Assembly: GCF_029846635.1 (NCBI RefSeq)
Contig: NZ_JARVTG010000001.1
Coordinates: 1,394,501-1,458,500 of the forward strand
Source of the DNA: Pokkaliibacter sp. MBI-7
Lineage (GTDB): Bacteria; Pseudomonadota; Gammaproteobacteria; Pseudomonadales; Balneatricaceae
Direction of reading: 5' to 3'
DNA length: 64,000 bases
The translations under genes were made by a program, and so were the position numbers. The notes beneath the pieces were generated by a model. The model made no database searches. It was not told where the DNA came from and saw only the letters and a program-made list of their open reading frames with translations. Shown in pieces: positions 51,604-60,840 of the stretch. How positions within the stretch are numbered: the first letter of the stretch is position 1; every line of letters starts with the position of its first letter.

Positions 51604-53253
51604 TCAGGAAGAAGGAATGACCAGCACCTGGCCCACCTTGATCACCGCCTGATGATCCAGATCGTTTTCCCGCAACAGACGTGACAGACTGACCTTATTG
51701 CGGGCGGCGATGGCTGACAGAGTATCGCCAGGACCAACCTTGTAGAGCACCCGGTCAGCAGGCTTCAGTGCCGTTGCCGAGATCACAGGCAGGTCAGGCT
51801 GGCGCACTTTGGCCGCTATCCAGGTATTAGGTTGCGGCTGGCTGTAGAAGTGATGCTTGATACCGTTGAAAATAGAGGTCGCCAGCTGCTGCTGATAGCT
51901 CTTGGTACGCAGTTGCGACGCCTCATGGGAGTTGGAGATAAAGCCCGTTTCAACCAGAATGGAGGGGATATCAGGCGACTTCAGCACCACAAAGCCTGCC
52001 CGCTCGACATGATTCTTGTGCAACCGAGCAATACGCCCAACCTGCCCCAGCACATCCTTACCCACCTGATCACTCAGCTTGAGTGTGCCTGTCATGGACA
52101 AATCCAGCAGTACACCCGCCAGCACTTCGTCCTTATCATCCAGACTGACACCACCGACGCCACCAATCAGGTCAGCATTATTTTCCGTCTGCGCCAGCCA
52201 GCGCCCCATTTCACTGGTCGCCCCCCGCTCAGATAGCGTCCACACTGATGCGCCACGTGCACTGTCATTCTTGAAGGCATCCGCATGAATGGACACAAAC
52301 ATGTCCGCATTGGCTTCGCGTGCCAGGCGAGTACGTTTACGCAAATCCACATAGTAGTCACCACGGCGAGTCAGATAAGCCTTGAAGCCCGGCTCCTTGT
52401 CGAGCATCTGTGCGAGCTGGCGTGCAATCGACAGCACCACATCCTTCTCTCTTAACCCTCCGGCACCGATAGCTCCCGGATCTTCGCCGCCGTGCCCTGC
52501 ATCGACTGCGATGATAATGTCACGATAGTTCTCAGACTTCAGCGGCTGCGCCTGTATGACAGGGGCAGCGGGTGCACTGGGCGGTATAACGCTGGTGCTG
52601 ACGACCTGCACCGGGGCAGTGCTTACCACCGGAACTGCACCGCCATTAGTGCCTGGGGAAGGCGAACTCACGGGCGCCACGGGTTTTGGCTGATTGTTTA
52701 CGCTGGATGACCCGACAACGGGAGTTGCAGTTACTACCGGAACAGCACTGTTAGGGGAGGACGGATTAGTACTCACAGATGTCGTCTGAACGGCGGCCGG
52801 TACCGAAGGAGCGCTGACAACGGCAGAAGCAATAACGGGAGCAGCAGAATCGGGGGTCAGCAGGTCGACCACCAGGCGATTACCGTACTGCTTATTGGGC
52901 GCCAGACTGAAGTCCCTGAACGGTAATTTCTGCTTGAGGTCGATCACGATGCGGGTAGTAGTGCCATCCTGAATCCCTGAACGTAGTCCTTCGATCAGCG
53001 AACCCTTGATGTCCAGCGCAGCAAGATCGGCATGAATAACGCTGTTACTGATATCCAGCACCAGTCGGTTGGGATTTTCCACCTGAAACGCCTTGTACTG
53101 AACAGGAGCACTGAGATCGAATACCAGACGTGTGTTATCGGGCGCCTGCCAGATACGCACATTAAGGATATCCGCGGTCTGGGCACAGGCACTGCCAATC
53201 AGCAGCCAGCCAAACAGTCCCAGAAGCCACCCATGCAGCCAAGGTTTTTTCAT
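51604..53253 (-). CDS. N-acetylmuramoyl-L-alanine amidase (AmiB/AmiC type)
   Basis: Periplasmic zinc amidase that splits septal peptidoglycan at division. 549 residues: signal peptide (about 1-24), AMIN domain (about 28-130), a long Pro/Val/Ser/Ala/Thr-rich linker (about 135-240), Amidase_3 domain (about 245-480) with VDAGHGGEDPGAIG, SIHADAF and ILVETGFISN, and a C-terminal LysM (VGPGDTLSAIAARNKVSLSR). It probably needs an M23 activator such as EnvC or NlpD. It lies between tsaE and mutL, as in E. coli amiB. Confidence 0.93.
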   Translation of the reverse strand: MKKPWLHGWLLGLFGWLLIGSACAQTADILNVRIWQAPDNTRLVFDLSAPVQYKAFQVENPNRLVLDISNSVIHADLAALDIKGSLIEGLRSGIQDGTTTRIVIDLKQKLPFRDFSLAPNKQYGNRLVVDLLTPDSAAPVIASAVVSAPSVPAAVQTTSVSTNPSSPNSAVPVVTATPVVGSSSVNNQPKPVAPVSSPSPGTNGGAVPVVSTAPVQVVSTSVIPPSAPAAPVIQAQPLKSENYRDIIIAVDAGHGGEDPGAIGAGGLREKDVVLSIARQLAQMLDKEPGFKAYLTRRGDYYVDLRKRTRLAREANADMFVSIHADAFKNDSARGASVWTLSERGATSEMGRWLAQTENNADLIGGVGGVSLDDKDEVLAGVLLDLSMTGTLKLSDQVGKDVLGQVGRIARLHKNHVERAGFVVLKSPDIPSILVETGFISNSHEASQLRTKSYQQQLATSIFNGIKHHFYSQPQPNTWIAAKVRQPDLPVISATALKPADRVLYKVGPGDTLSAIAARNKVSLSRLLRENDLDHQAVIKVGQVLVIPSS

Positions 53254-53268
53254 CTCAGGGTTGTCACT

Positions 53269-53766
53269 CTAGGGATGTAGCGCACTCAACGCATTTAACA
53301 TCTGCACACCCCGTTCAGAGGTGGCGGATACTTCCAGTTCCCGACCATCCTGCCATCGGCTCAGGCAGATTTCCAGATCAGGACGGGGCAGAATACCCGC
53401 GCCTTTCTCCGGCCACTCAACCAGGCACAGCGACTGAGCATCGAAATAATCCCTTATCCCCATGAACTCCAGCTCTTCCGGATCAGCCAGACGGTAAAGG
53501 TCAAAGTGATAGGCCTGCACCTCTGCAAGCTCATAAGGTTCTACCAGCGTATAGGTAGGGCTCTTCACGGCGCCCTGATGTCCAAGGGCATGCAACACGC
53601 CGCGGCTCAGGGTGGTCTTGCCCATGCCGAGATTGCCGTGCAGATAAACCACAGCGCCCTGTTTAAGCTCCGCTGCCAGCTGCGCGGCCCACATCAACAT
53701 GGCCGCCTCATCAGCAACCCGCACAATCAGGGGTTGCACCTGAGGAGGAAAAGACACTGAACTCAT
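53269..53766 (-). CDS. tsaE: tRNA t6A biosynthesis ATPase TsaE
   Basis: ATPase needed with TsaB, TsaC and TsaD for N6-threonylcarbamoyladenosine at A37. 165 residues: P-loop LHGNLGMGKTTLSRGVLHA, SPTYTLVEPYEL, YHFDLYRLADPEELEFMG and CLVEWPEKG, diagnostic for YjeE/TsaE. I start at the ATG at 53766, six bases after GGAAG; an ATG at 53781 lacks a ribosome site. Confidence 0.94.
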   Translation of the reverse strand: MSSVSFPPQVQPLIVRVADEAAMLMWAAQLAAELKQGAVVYLHGNLGMGKTTLSRGVLHALGHQGAVKSPTYTLVEPYELAEVQAYHFDLYRLADPEELEFMGIRDYFDAQSLCLVEWPEKGAGILPRPDLEICLSRWQDGRELEVSATSERGVQMLNALSALHP

Positions 53767-53949
53767 AACATCTTCCAACATTTCAGAAAAACAGACTCAG
53801 CCCGAGAACATGTTCACGACCTCAGCCGCTCTGGCCGGTCACTCAAAACAAAAAGCGCTGAAGAAGCGAAGCTTAGCAACCCCAAACGAGCATTCCGAAG
53901 GACTTTTCGACACCGAGCGACCAATACCAGACAGATAACGAGCACATTC

Positions 53950-55500
53950 TCAGAGTGGATTAACCAGCTGCTGGATATAAGGAAGCAGATCGGTTGCCAG
54001 CAAGCCACGTTCGCCACGCTCCAGAGCCGCCAGATCACCAGCTCGCCCATGAATACTCGCTCCAACCGCGGCAGCCGCAGATGGCGTCAGCCCTTGTGCC
54101 AACAGACTGCCAATCATCCCAGCCAGAATGTCACCCATACCGGCCACACTCATGCCAGGATTACCTTCGCTGACCAGCTGGCTTATCGCACCTGGGGAAG
54201 CAATCAGGGTGCCTTTCCCCTTGAGCACGACTGTCGCACCGTAGGTTTGCTGCAAGTCTGCCAGCGCCTGCAGGCGCTCACGTTGTATCACCGTCGTGTT
54301 ACGGTCCAACAGCATAGCCGCCTCACCGGGATGGGGAGTCATCACCCAGGGGCCAGAGGGGCGCCAGTGCTTATGCTTGAGCAGGTGCAAAGCATCGGCA
54401 TCAATGACCAGCGGTTTGGCCGACGCCAAAGCCTGCTGCAACAACTGCTCGGCCCAGGCATCACGACCCAGCCCAGGGCCGATTACCAGCACATCAGCGC
54501 GAGCTATCCAGGCCTGAGCTTCCAAACCATTACGCACGCCCTGCACCATCAATTCCGGCTGGGAAGCAATAAAAGCAGGCACATGCTCATGGCGGGTAAC
54601 AACACTCACCAGACCAGCGCCACTGCGCAAGGCACTGCGACCGGCCAGCAGCGCGGCCCCCGCCATACCCAGATTCCCGCCAAGAATCAGCACATGACCG
54701 TGCATGCCCTTGTGACCGTCACGAGGTCGGGGTGGCAACACCTGCTTGCACTGCGACGGTGTCACACGTTGCAACAGCGGTACGTGGTGGGCATATACGT
54801 GCTCCGGCGTCCCCAGACCATGACAATGCACCTGCCCTGCATAGGCCGCGCCCTGTCCGGTCAGAAGGCCTGCTTTCATACCGATAAAGGTAACGGTGTG
54901 ACTGGCAAGCACAGCGCGCCCGAGCACGTTGCCACTGTCACACTCCAGCCCTGAGGGAATATCCAGCGCCAGAACAGGCTTGCCTGTGGCATTGATCCAG
55001 TCGATCAGTGCCGCATATCGCCCCTGCACCTCTCCCGCAAGTCCGGTCCCCAGCAAGGCATCAACGACCAGCTCACCATGACAGTCTGGCAATTCGCCCC
55101 CGTCGTGAATCATCAACAACCCGGACAGCTGCTGGTGCTGCAGCCATTGCCAGGCCTCTGCGGCCTCGCCCTGTAACATTTCAAGGTATTGCGTCAGCGC
55201 CAGAGGAAGCAGCAGCTGCACCTGCCAGTGCTGTTTGAGTGCCAGACCAGCCAGCACCAGCCCATCACCACCGTTATTCCCCTTGCCAGCAACAACCGTC
55301 AGCCTGCGCACATCCGGCCACTCACTGCGCAGCTGCACAAAAGCCGCCTCGGCAGCGCGGCACATCAGCTCGAATCCGGTAATTCCCAGAGCCAGGGCAG
55401 CCTCTTGATCAAGCTGGCGAAGGGTTTTCGCAGCGTAGATTGCTTCCGGCAACCGTTCCATCACGGCAATGCTTTCACTGGTTGTGATACTGATCGTCAT
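53950..55500 (-). CDS. nnr: Bifunctional NAD(P)H-hydrate epimerase/dehydratase
   Basis: Repairs hydrated NAD(P)H. 516 residues: N-terminal YjeF epimerase domain (about 15-225; VVAGKGNNGGDGLVLAGLAL, VVDALLGTGLAGEV) and C-terminal ADP-dependent dehydratase domain (about 240-510; VMTPHPGEAAMLL, GNPGMSVAGMGDILAGMIGS). queG, which often lies between nnr and orn, is absent; orn ends five bases from this start. A 183-base gap separates it from tsaE. Confidence 0.95.
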   Translation of the reverse strand: MTISITTSESIAVMERLPEAIYAAKTLRQLDQEAALALGITGFELMCRAAEAAFVQLRSEWPDVRRLTVVAGKGNNGGDGLVLAGLALKQHWQVQLLLPLALTQYLEMLQGEAAEAWQWLQHQQLSGLLMIHDGGELPDCHGELVVDALLGTGLAGEVQGRYAALIDWINATGKPVLALDIPSGLECDSGNVLGRAVLASHTVTFIGMKAGLLTGQGAAYAGQVHCHGLGTPEHVYAHHVPLLQRVTPSQCKQVLPPRPRDGHKGMHGHVLILGGNLGMAGAALLAGRSALRSGAGLVSVVTRHEHVPAFIASQPELMVQGVRNGLEAQAWIARADVLVIGPGLGRDAWAEQLLQQALASAKPLVIDADALHLLKHKHWRPSGPWVMTPHPGEAAMLLDRNTTVIQRERLQALADLQQTYGATVVLKGKGTLIASPGAISQLVSEGNPGMSVAGMGDILAGMIGSLLAQGLTPSAAAAVGASIHGRAGDLAALERGERGLLATDLLPYIQQLVNPL

Positions 55501-55505
55501 GGCCC

Positions 55506-56078
55506 TTAGTTCTGATCGCTGGATGCCTGCTCTGCAGCAGGAATCAGAAAATGCTCACGGTAAAAGCGTAATTCAGCGATGGACTCCTGAATATCGGTCA
55601 GCGCCTGGTGCGAACCCAGTTTGCGGAATCCTTTGAGCATCTCGGGCTGCCAGCGCTTGGCCAGCTCTTTCAGCGTACTGACATCAATCATGCGGTAATG
55701 CAGATACTGATCCACCTCTGGCAGATATCGGGCAATAAAGCGGCGATCCTGCCAGATGGAGTTGCCACACAGAGGGGAGCTTCCTGCCATCACATGGGAC
55801 TGCAAAAACTCAAGCAGAGCAGCCTGCAGGCCAGCCTCATCCAGCGTACTGTTGCGCACCCGCTCGGTCAGACCTGACTCGCCATGGGTGCGGGTACACC
55901 ACTCATCCATCCCATTGAGCACATCATCGCTCTGATGCACGACCCACACCGGGCCTTCAGCAACTACGTTGAGGTCATAATCGGTGATCAGTACTGCCAA
56001 CTCCAGAATACGGTCCTGTTCAGGGTTCAGACCGGTCATTTCCAGATCCATCCATACCCAACGATTGTCCGCCGCCAT
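55506..56078 (-). CDS. orn: Oligoribonuclease
   Basis: DEDDh 3'-5' exoribonuclease that finishes degradation of di- to pentanucleotides, including pGpG from cyclic-di-GMP turnover. 190 residues: WVWMDLEMTGLNPEQDRILE (Exo I), CGNSIWQDRRFIARYLPEVD (Exo II), and KLGSHQALTDIQESIAELRF (Exo III with catalytic His). It is divergent from rsgA, an arrangement conserved in gammaproteobacteria. Confidence 0.97.
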   Translation of the reverse strand: MAADNRWVWMDLEMTGLNPEQDRILELAVLITDYDLNVVAEGPVWVVHQSDDVLNGMDEWCTRTHGESGLTERVRNSTLDEAGLQAALLEFLQSHVMAGSSPLCGNSIWQDRRFIARYLPEVDQYLHYRMIDVSTLKELAKRWQPEMLKGFRKLGSHQALTDIQESIAELRFYREHFLIPAAEQASSDQN

Positions 56079-56285
56079 ACTGCTCTCCCACCTCTAAACA
56101 TACTCACAATTGCGCCCTATTCTAACCAGCCTGAGCGCAGGAGGCACCTGTGGTAACACATAGGGCCCCTCCCCACAGCGGCAAACGTGGCACCTTGTCA
56201 GGATGTCAGGCAAAATGCTGGGTTACTTCTCAACACGCGGCAGCGGCATCCCCCCTCGCGAGCAGCTTTGTCACCTCAGGATCAG

Positions 56286-57332
56286 ATGAGCAAACGGAAC
56301 CTAACCAGACGCCAGTCTTGGCGCATCAAGAAAATCCAGGATGAGCGGGTACAGCGCGCTCATCAGCATGAGGAGCGTTTCAGCGCTCAGCTCAATGCCG
56401 GAGAACTAGGCCCGGAAATCCGAGGTCGGGTGATTGCTCATTATGGTCGCCAGGTGGACGTGGAGGCGGTCGATGGGGAATTGCAGGGGCAACAGATGCG
56501 CTGCTACCTGCGCGCCAACCTTGAGCCACTGGTGACTGGTGACGATGTCATCTGGCGACCTGGCCCTGATGAGGGCGTGGTGGTGGCCAATATGCCACGC
56601 AGCAGCGTGCTAAAACGCCCCACCCCGCATGGTGAACTGAAGGCGGTGGCGGCCAATATCGATCTGATCATCATTACCATTGCCCCTGAGCCCACGCCCT
56701 ACGCCAATCTGATCGACCGTTATCTGGTGGCGGCAGAACTCAGTGACATTCGCCCCATTCTGCTGCTCAACAAGACCGACCTGATCAACGATAGCAACCG
56801 CGACGCACTGGAGTCCCTGTTGCAACGCTATGAGCAAATCGGCTATCAGGTCATGCGTGCCAGCACCAAAGCGGACCATGGTCTGGACTTGCTGATTGAC
56901 AGCCTCAAAGGTCATATCAGCGTCTTTGTTGGCCAGTCAGGCGTCGGCAAATCATCCCTGATCAACAAGTTGCTGCCTGGGGTGGATCTGCGCGTCGGTG
57001 CCCTTTCCGAAGGCACCCGCAAAGGTACTCACACCACCACCACAGCCCGCCTGTTCCACTTTCCCAGTGGTGGCGACCTGATCGACTCTCCGGGAATTCG
57101 CGAATTTGCTCTCTGGCACCTGAGTCCTGATGAGCTGCTGGAAGGCTTTGCAGAGTTTCGCCCCTTCCTCGGCCATTGTCGTTTCCGTGACTGCCGCCAT
57201 GATCGTGAGCCAGGCTGTGCGCTGCGCAAAGCACTGGAAGAAGGGGCGATCAGCCCGCCGCGGATGCTGAGCTATCAACAAATTCTCAATTCATTGGATG
57301 AAGAGGCGCAACTGCGTCTGGAGACCGAGTAA
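56286..57332 (+). CDS. rsgA: Ribosome small-subunit-dependent GTPase RsgA
   Basis: Circularly permuted GTPase in late 30S maturation. 348 residues: N-terminal basic helix and OB fold, LLNKTDL (G4), GQSGVGKSSLINKLLPG (G1), DSPGIREFAL (G3) and a zinc domain (CRFRDCRHDREPGCALRKAL). ATG at 56286 (MSKRNLTRRQ) has AGGA upstream and is the family start. Its stop shares a base with the next start (TAATG). Confidence 0.95.
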   Translation: MSKRNLTRRQSWRIKKIQDERVQRAHQHEERFSAQLNAGELGPEIRGRVIAHYGRQVDVEAVDGELQGQQMRCYLRANLEPLVTGDDVIWRPGPDEGVVVANMPRSSVLKRPTPHGELKAVAANIDLIIITIAPEPTPYANLIDRYLVAAELSDIRPILLLNKTDLINDSNRDALESLLQRYEQIGYQVMRASTKADHGLDLLIDSLKGHISVFVGQSGVGKSSLINKLLPGVDLRVGALSEGTRKGTHTTTTARLFHFPSGGDLIDSPGIREFALWHLSPDELLEGFAEFRPFLGHCRFRDCRHDREPGCALRKALEEGAISPPRMLSYQQILNSLDEEAQLRLETE

Positions 57333-58912
57333 TGAGTGACTCTCCCTATGGTGCAGAGCAATGGGTGGAATTTCTGGCCGACAAGCCACTACCCATCATG
57401 GCCCATAGCCGACAGTTTCTGTTACATCAGCTGCGCCGCCCTGACGTCGCATTGATGGAGCTGGCCCCCGCCCTGCAGGCAGACCCTGTGTTAAGCCTGC
57501 ATCTGCTGCGACACGCCAATCAGCTCAACAACAATCAGGAAACGGACATCCGCACCCTTGACCACGCACTCAGCAGTCTTGGCCTGCAGCGTATCCGTGA
57601 AGTACTGGACAACGCCCCGGTACTGCAGATGAACAACCAGAGCGTGGCCCATCGCCAGTATCTGTATGCCGTTGCCAACTCACTGCATGCTGCCTTTCAG
57701 GCTCGCGACTGGGCCAAACAACTGCGCCCGACACAGATTGCCCAGCTTTACGCGGCAGGCATGTTATACGGCTTTATTCACTGGAGTCTGTGGCGCTTCG
57801 CACCTGATGCCATCAGCCAGGTCCACGGCCTGATTCATGAACAGCAACTGGATCCCATTCTGGCAGAAAGCAATGTACTGGGTTGCCCGGCGCAGGCAAT
57901 CGCCCACGGACTGGCATTACGCTGGCAGTTACCGGAAGTGCTGGTCAATGCCCTCGATATGGAAAATGCATCGGACAAGCGCCTGCTCAGCAGCCTGCAT
58001 CGTCGCGCAAGAGGCGATGAGCTGAACCCCGATCAGGAGCGTATGCTCAACCATCTGGTGCACGCCCCGTGGATGCTGGCCAAGATGGCCAACTGGGTTG
58101 CCCATACCGCCCATTTTGGCTGGTACGGTCAGGGTATGGACCGTTTGATGCCGATCATTGGTGATGTGCTGCGCCTGACCAGAGAAGAAGCCAGCGCCCG
58201 CTGCCACCGTACAGCCGTTATCGCAGCAGCAGCCTACGCCACGCCGGGCATCATTGCACCTGCCAGCCGTCTGATCATGGCACCGGATGACCAGCCTATT
58301 GCCTACCGTATGCCGCACCAGCAGGGCAACAGAACCGTGACGGCGCGCCCTCAGGCCCAGCAGCGCATGCTACCGGGCAAACTGTTTGACGAGCGCCACT
58401 ATCAGGACAGGCTGTTCCAGCTCAACAATGCCGATAAGCAGCTCAGTTCGCTGGGGGCCATCATGCAGGGCCTGCTCGAAGGCATGCATGATGGTATCGG
58501 TTTGCAGCGTTGCGCCATCCTGATGACCAGTCAGGACAGCAAGGAGATTGCAGGTCGTCTTGCTGCCGGCGATAGCGGTGTTGAAGCCTTCAAGCACTTT
58601 CGCCAGTCCCTGCACACCGCCAGCATTTTCCAGCGTCTGTGCAGCCAGCCGGGCAGCCTGTGGGTGAATGACAAAAATCGCGACAAGGTACAGAGCCTGC
58701 TTCCTGAGGCTTTTCAGTCGCTATGTCATCCCCAAGAATTCTTTATGATGTCGATTTTTCTGGGCAAACGCCCGATTGCTGTTGTCTATGCCGATGCAGG
58801 TCTGCACGGTGACGTCAGACCCATGCATTACAACGCCTTTCGTCAACTGGTGCAGGCCGCCAATCGGGGGGTGACCCTCTATTATCGCGCCCGCCAACAG
58901 ATGAGATCCTGA
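57332..58912 (+). CDS. HDOD domain protein
   Basis: 526 residues. The HDOD domain (about 15-220) shows LPIMAHSRQFLLHQLRRPDV, LQADPVLSLHLLRHANQLNN and LDHALSSLGLQRIREVL, without the catalytic HD phosphodiesterase residues. The C-terminal 150 residues (RCAILMTSQDSKEIAGRLAA to GKRPIAVVYADAG) look GAF-like. HDOD proteins act in signalling output, often linked to motility or cyclic-di-GMP. It overlaps rsgA by one base and is two bases from the sulfurtransferase gene. The ligand is unknown. Confidence 0.85.
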   Translation: MSDSPYGAEQWVEFLADKPLPIMAHSRQFLLHQLRRPDVALMELAPALQADPVLSLHLLRHANQLNNNQETDIRTLDHALSSLGLQRIREVLDNAPVLQMNNQSVAHRQYLYAVANSLHAAFQARDWAKQLRPTQIAQLYAAGMLYGFIHWSLWRFAPDAISQVHGLIHEQQLDPILAESNVLGCPAQAIAHGLALRWQLPEVLVNALDMENASDKRLLSSLHRRARGDELNPDQERMLNHLVHAPWMLAKMANWVAHTAHFGWYGQGMDRLMPIIGDVLRLTREEASARCHRTAVIAAAAYATPGIIAPASRLIMAPDDQPIAYRMPHQQGNRTVTARPQAQQRMLPGKLFDERHYQDRLFQLNNADKQLSSLGAIMQGLLEGMHDGIGLQRCAILMTSQDSKEIAGRLAAGDSGVEAFKHFRQSLHTASIFQRLCSQPGSLWVNDKNRDKVQSLLPEAFQSLCHPQEFFMMSIFLGKRPIAVVYADAGLHGDVRPMHYNAFRQLVQAANRGVTLYYRARQQMRS

Positions 58913-58914
58913 TC

Positions 58915-59739
58915 ATGTCCTGTCCTGTCCTGATTGAGGCGGAGGCACTGCATCGTCAGTTGCACGCTCCGCAATTACTGATCCTTGATCTTTCCAGTGC
59001 CGAAAACTACCAGCGCGGCCACATTCCTGGAGCGATTCACTTCCCTGCTACCTTGCTGCTGCGAGGAGAAGGCCCTGTACCGAACTACGTCGCCAGTGAA
59101 GCCCAGCTCAGCGAGCGGCTTTCTGCAGTAGGCATGACTCCCGATACCTGGGTGGTAGCTTATGACGATCAAATGGGCCCCTGGGCTGGCCGCCTGCTGT
59201 GGACCCTGCATCTGCTGGGTCATCGGCAGGTGTCCGTTCTCAACGGCCAGCTACCGGCCTGGGTGACTGCAGGTTTCGATCTGGAGCAGGACAGCCATCA
59301 CCGCGAAGCAACGCTTTACACCGCCACCTATGTGGAGCCCGTGCGCACGACACTGCAAGACCTGCTGAATCACCAGCATCTGACGGTCTGGGATGCCCGC
59401 ACCCACGAAGAGTTCACCGGTGAGAAAGTGGTCAACGCCAGCAAGGGCGGACATATCCCCGGCGCCATCTGGCTGGAATGGACCGACCTGCTGCAGGATC
59501 AGCAACTGCCACGGCTGAAACCTGCGGAAGAACTGCACAGTCTGTTAGCCGATCGCGGGCTGACGCCAGACAAGACCATTGTTACCCATTGCCAAACCCA
59601 CCGCCGTTCCGGCCTCACTTATCTGGCCGCCAAGGCACTGGGCTACCCCCACGTGCACTGCTATGACGGCTCCTGGTTCGAGTGGGGCAACCATCCGGAC
59701 ACCCCGGTGATCAACGAACTATCCAGCAGCGGAGAATAG
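58915..59739 (+). CDS. Sulfurtransferase, RhdA/SseA rhodanese type
   Basis: Tandem-rhodanese protein of 274 residues. The N-terminal inactive domain has HIPGAIHFPATL; the C-terminal domain carries the persulfide cysteine C226 in THCQTHRRSG, close to the CQTHHRS loop of RhdA. A characteristic GSWFEWGNHPDTPV ends it. It transfers sulfane sulfur to cyanide or thiols; the physiological acceptor is unknown. It lies directly before psd, the Pseudomonas arrangement. Confidence 0.9.
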   Translation: MSCPVLIEAEALHRQLHAPQLLILDLSSAENYQRGHIPGAIHFPATLLLRGEGPVPNYVASEAQLSERLSAVGMTPDTWVVAYDDQMGPWAGRLLWTLHLLGHRQVSVLNGQLPAWVTAGFDLEQDSHHREATLYTATYVEPVRTTLQDLLNHQHLTVWDARTHEEFTGEKVVNASKGGHIPGAIWLEWTDLLQDQQLPRLKPAEELHSLLADRGLTPDKTIVTHCQTHRRSGLTYLAAKALGYPHVHCYDGSWFEWGNHPDTPVINELSSSGE

Positions 59740-59740
59740 T

Positions 59741-60613
59741 GTGAAGTCTGCTTTGTTTATCTGCTTTCAACATCTGATTCCCCAGCACGCATTGAGCCGC
59801 CTCGTTGGCTGGCTGGCCAGCAACCGCACCGTCTGGGTAAAAAATGCCCTGATCCGCCGCTTTGCTCAGCACTACCGGGTGGATATGAGCGAAGCGGCCG
59901 ACCCGGTGCTCAGCAACTACCCACACTTCAACGCCTTCTTCACCCGTGCACTGCTCGACAATGCCCGCCCCTTGCCGGAGCAGCAGGATCTGGTGGTTTG
60001 TCCCGCCGACGGCAACATCAGCGAGATGGGCAAACTTGAGCAGGGACGCATCCTGCAGGCCAAGGGCCGCTCTTACAGCGTCACAGCACTGCTGGGGGGT
60101 GATGCCCAGCGTGCGGCCGCGTTCGACAATGGCCATTTCGCCACGGTCTACCTCTCGCCTCGTGATTATCACCGGGTACACATGCCCTACGGTGGGACGC
60201 TGAGGGAAATGATCTATGTTCCTGGCGACCTTTTCTCTGTCAATCAGACGACCGCCGAGAACGTCGACAACCTGTTCGCCCGCAACGAGCGTCTGGTCTG
60301 CATTTTTGATACTGATATTGGCCCCATGGCTGTCGTTCTGGTTGGCGCCATGATCGTCGCCGGGATAGAGACAGTATGGTCAGGGCAAGTGGCTCCGCAG
60401 CCAAAGACACCGCAGCTGACCCGCTACCAAAGCCTGCCTGAGCCTGTCGTATTGAAGCGTGGCGATGAGCTGGGTCGTTTCTGGCTGGGCTCTACCGCCA
60501 TCGTGCTGTTCGGTGCAGACAAGGTTGACTGGCTGCAGGGATGGCAGGCTGGACGCGCCACACGGATGGGCGAAGCCATGGGCCAGCTGCATACTGTTCA
60601 GTCTGCAGACTGA
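59741..60613 (+). CDS. psd: Phosphatidylserine decarboxylase proenzyme
   Basis: Inner-membrane enzyme making phosphatidylethanolamine. 290 residues: ALSRLVGWLASNRTVWVKN, NYPHFNAFFTRAL, YLSPRDYHRVHMPYGG (catalytic His) and the self-cleavage site LGST with Ser251, which becomes the pyruvoyl group. The start is GTG at 59741, seven bases after GGAG and one base after the sulfurtransferase stop. A strong hairpin follows the gene. Confidence 0.96.
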   Translation: MKSALFICFQHLIPQHALSRLVGWLASNRTVWVKNALIRRFAQHYRVDMSEAADPVLSNYPHFNAFFTRALLDNARPLPEQQDLVVCPADGNISEMGKLEQGRILQAKGRSYSVTALLGGDAQRAAAFDNGHFATVYLSPRDYHRVHMPYGGTLREMIYVPGDLFSVNQTTAENVDNLFARNERLVCIFDTDIGPMAVVLVGAMIVAGIETVWSGQVAPQPKTPQLTRYQSLPEPVVLKRGDELGRFWLGSTAIVLFGADKVDWLQGWQAGRATRMGEAMGQLHTVQSAD

Positions 60614-60629
60614 GCCCCCGTACTCGGTA

Positions 60630-60657
60630 CAGCACAGCCTGGTAACAGGCTGTGCTG
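60630..60657 (+). terminator. Perfect 12-pair hairpin after psd
   Basis: Arms CAGCACAGCCTG and CAGGCTGTGCTG with loop GTAA (a GNRA-type tetraloop in RNA), 16 bases past the psd stop. No T tract follows, so it is not a textbook intrinsic terminator; it may block 3' exonucleases or end transcription with other factors. The remaining ~180 bases before the next gene show only a weak TGCTAGTAT extended -10 (60794-60802). Confidence 0.55.
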
Positions 60658-60840
60658 ACAGCACCTTCTCTTCTCATCGACTGCCTTTACTGCCAAAACA
60701 GTGCCAATAAAACAGCGCATTCCCGACCTGACTCAGCCACAATGAGCTGAAGGCATTTCATACTGCAACCACGCTGTTACAACGCGTTAACCGTGCTAGT
60801 ATTCCCCAACGAATAAACTGTTCAGACAAGCAGGACGTCC

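Noticed and set aside
53782..53949. Terminator between nnr and tsaE
   Set aside because: AGCGCT-containing repeats near 53850-53880 do not form a convincing stem followed by a T tract.
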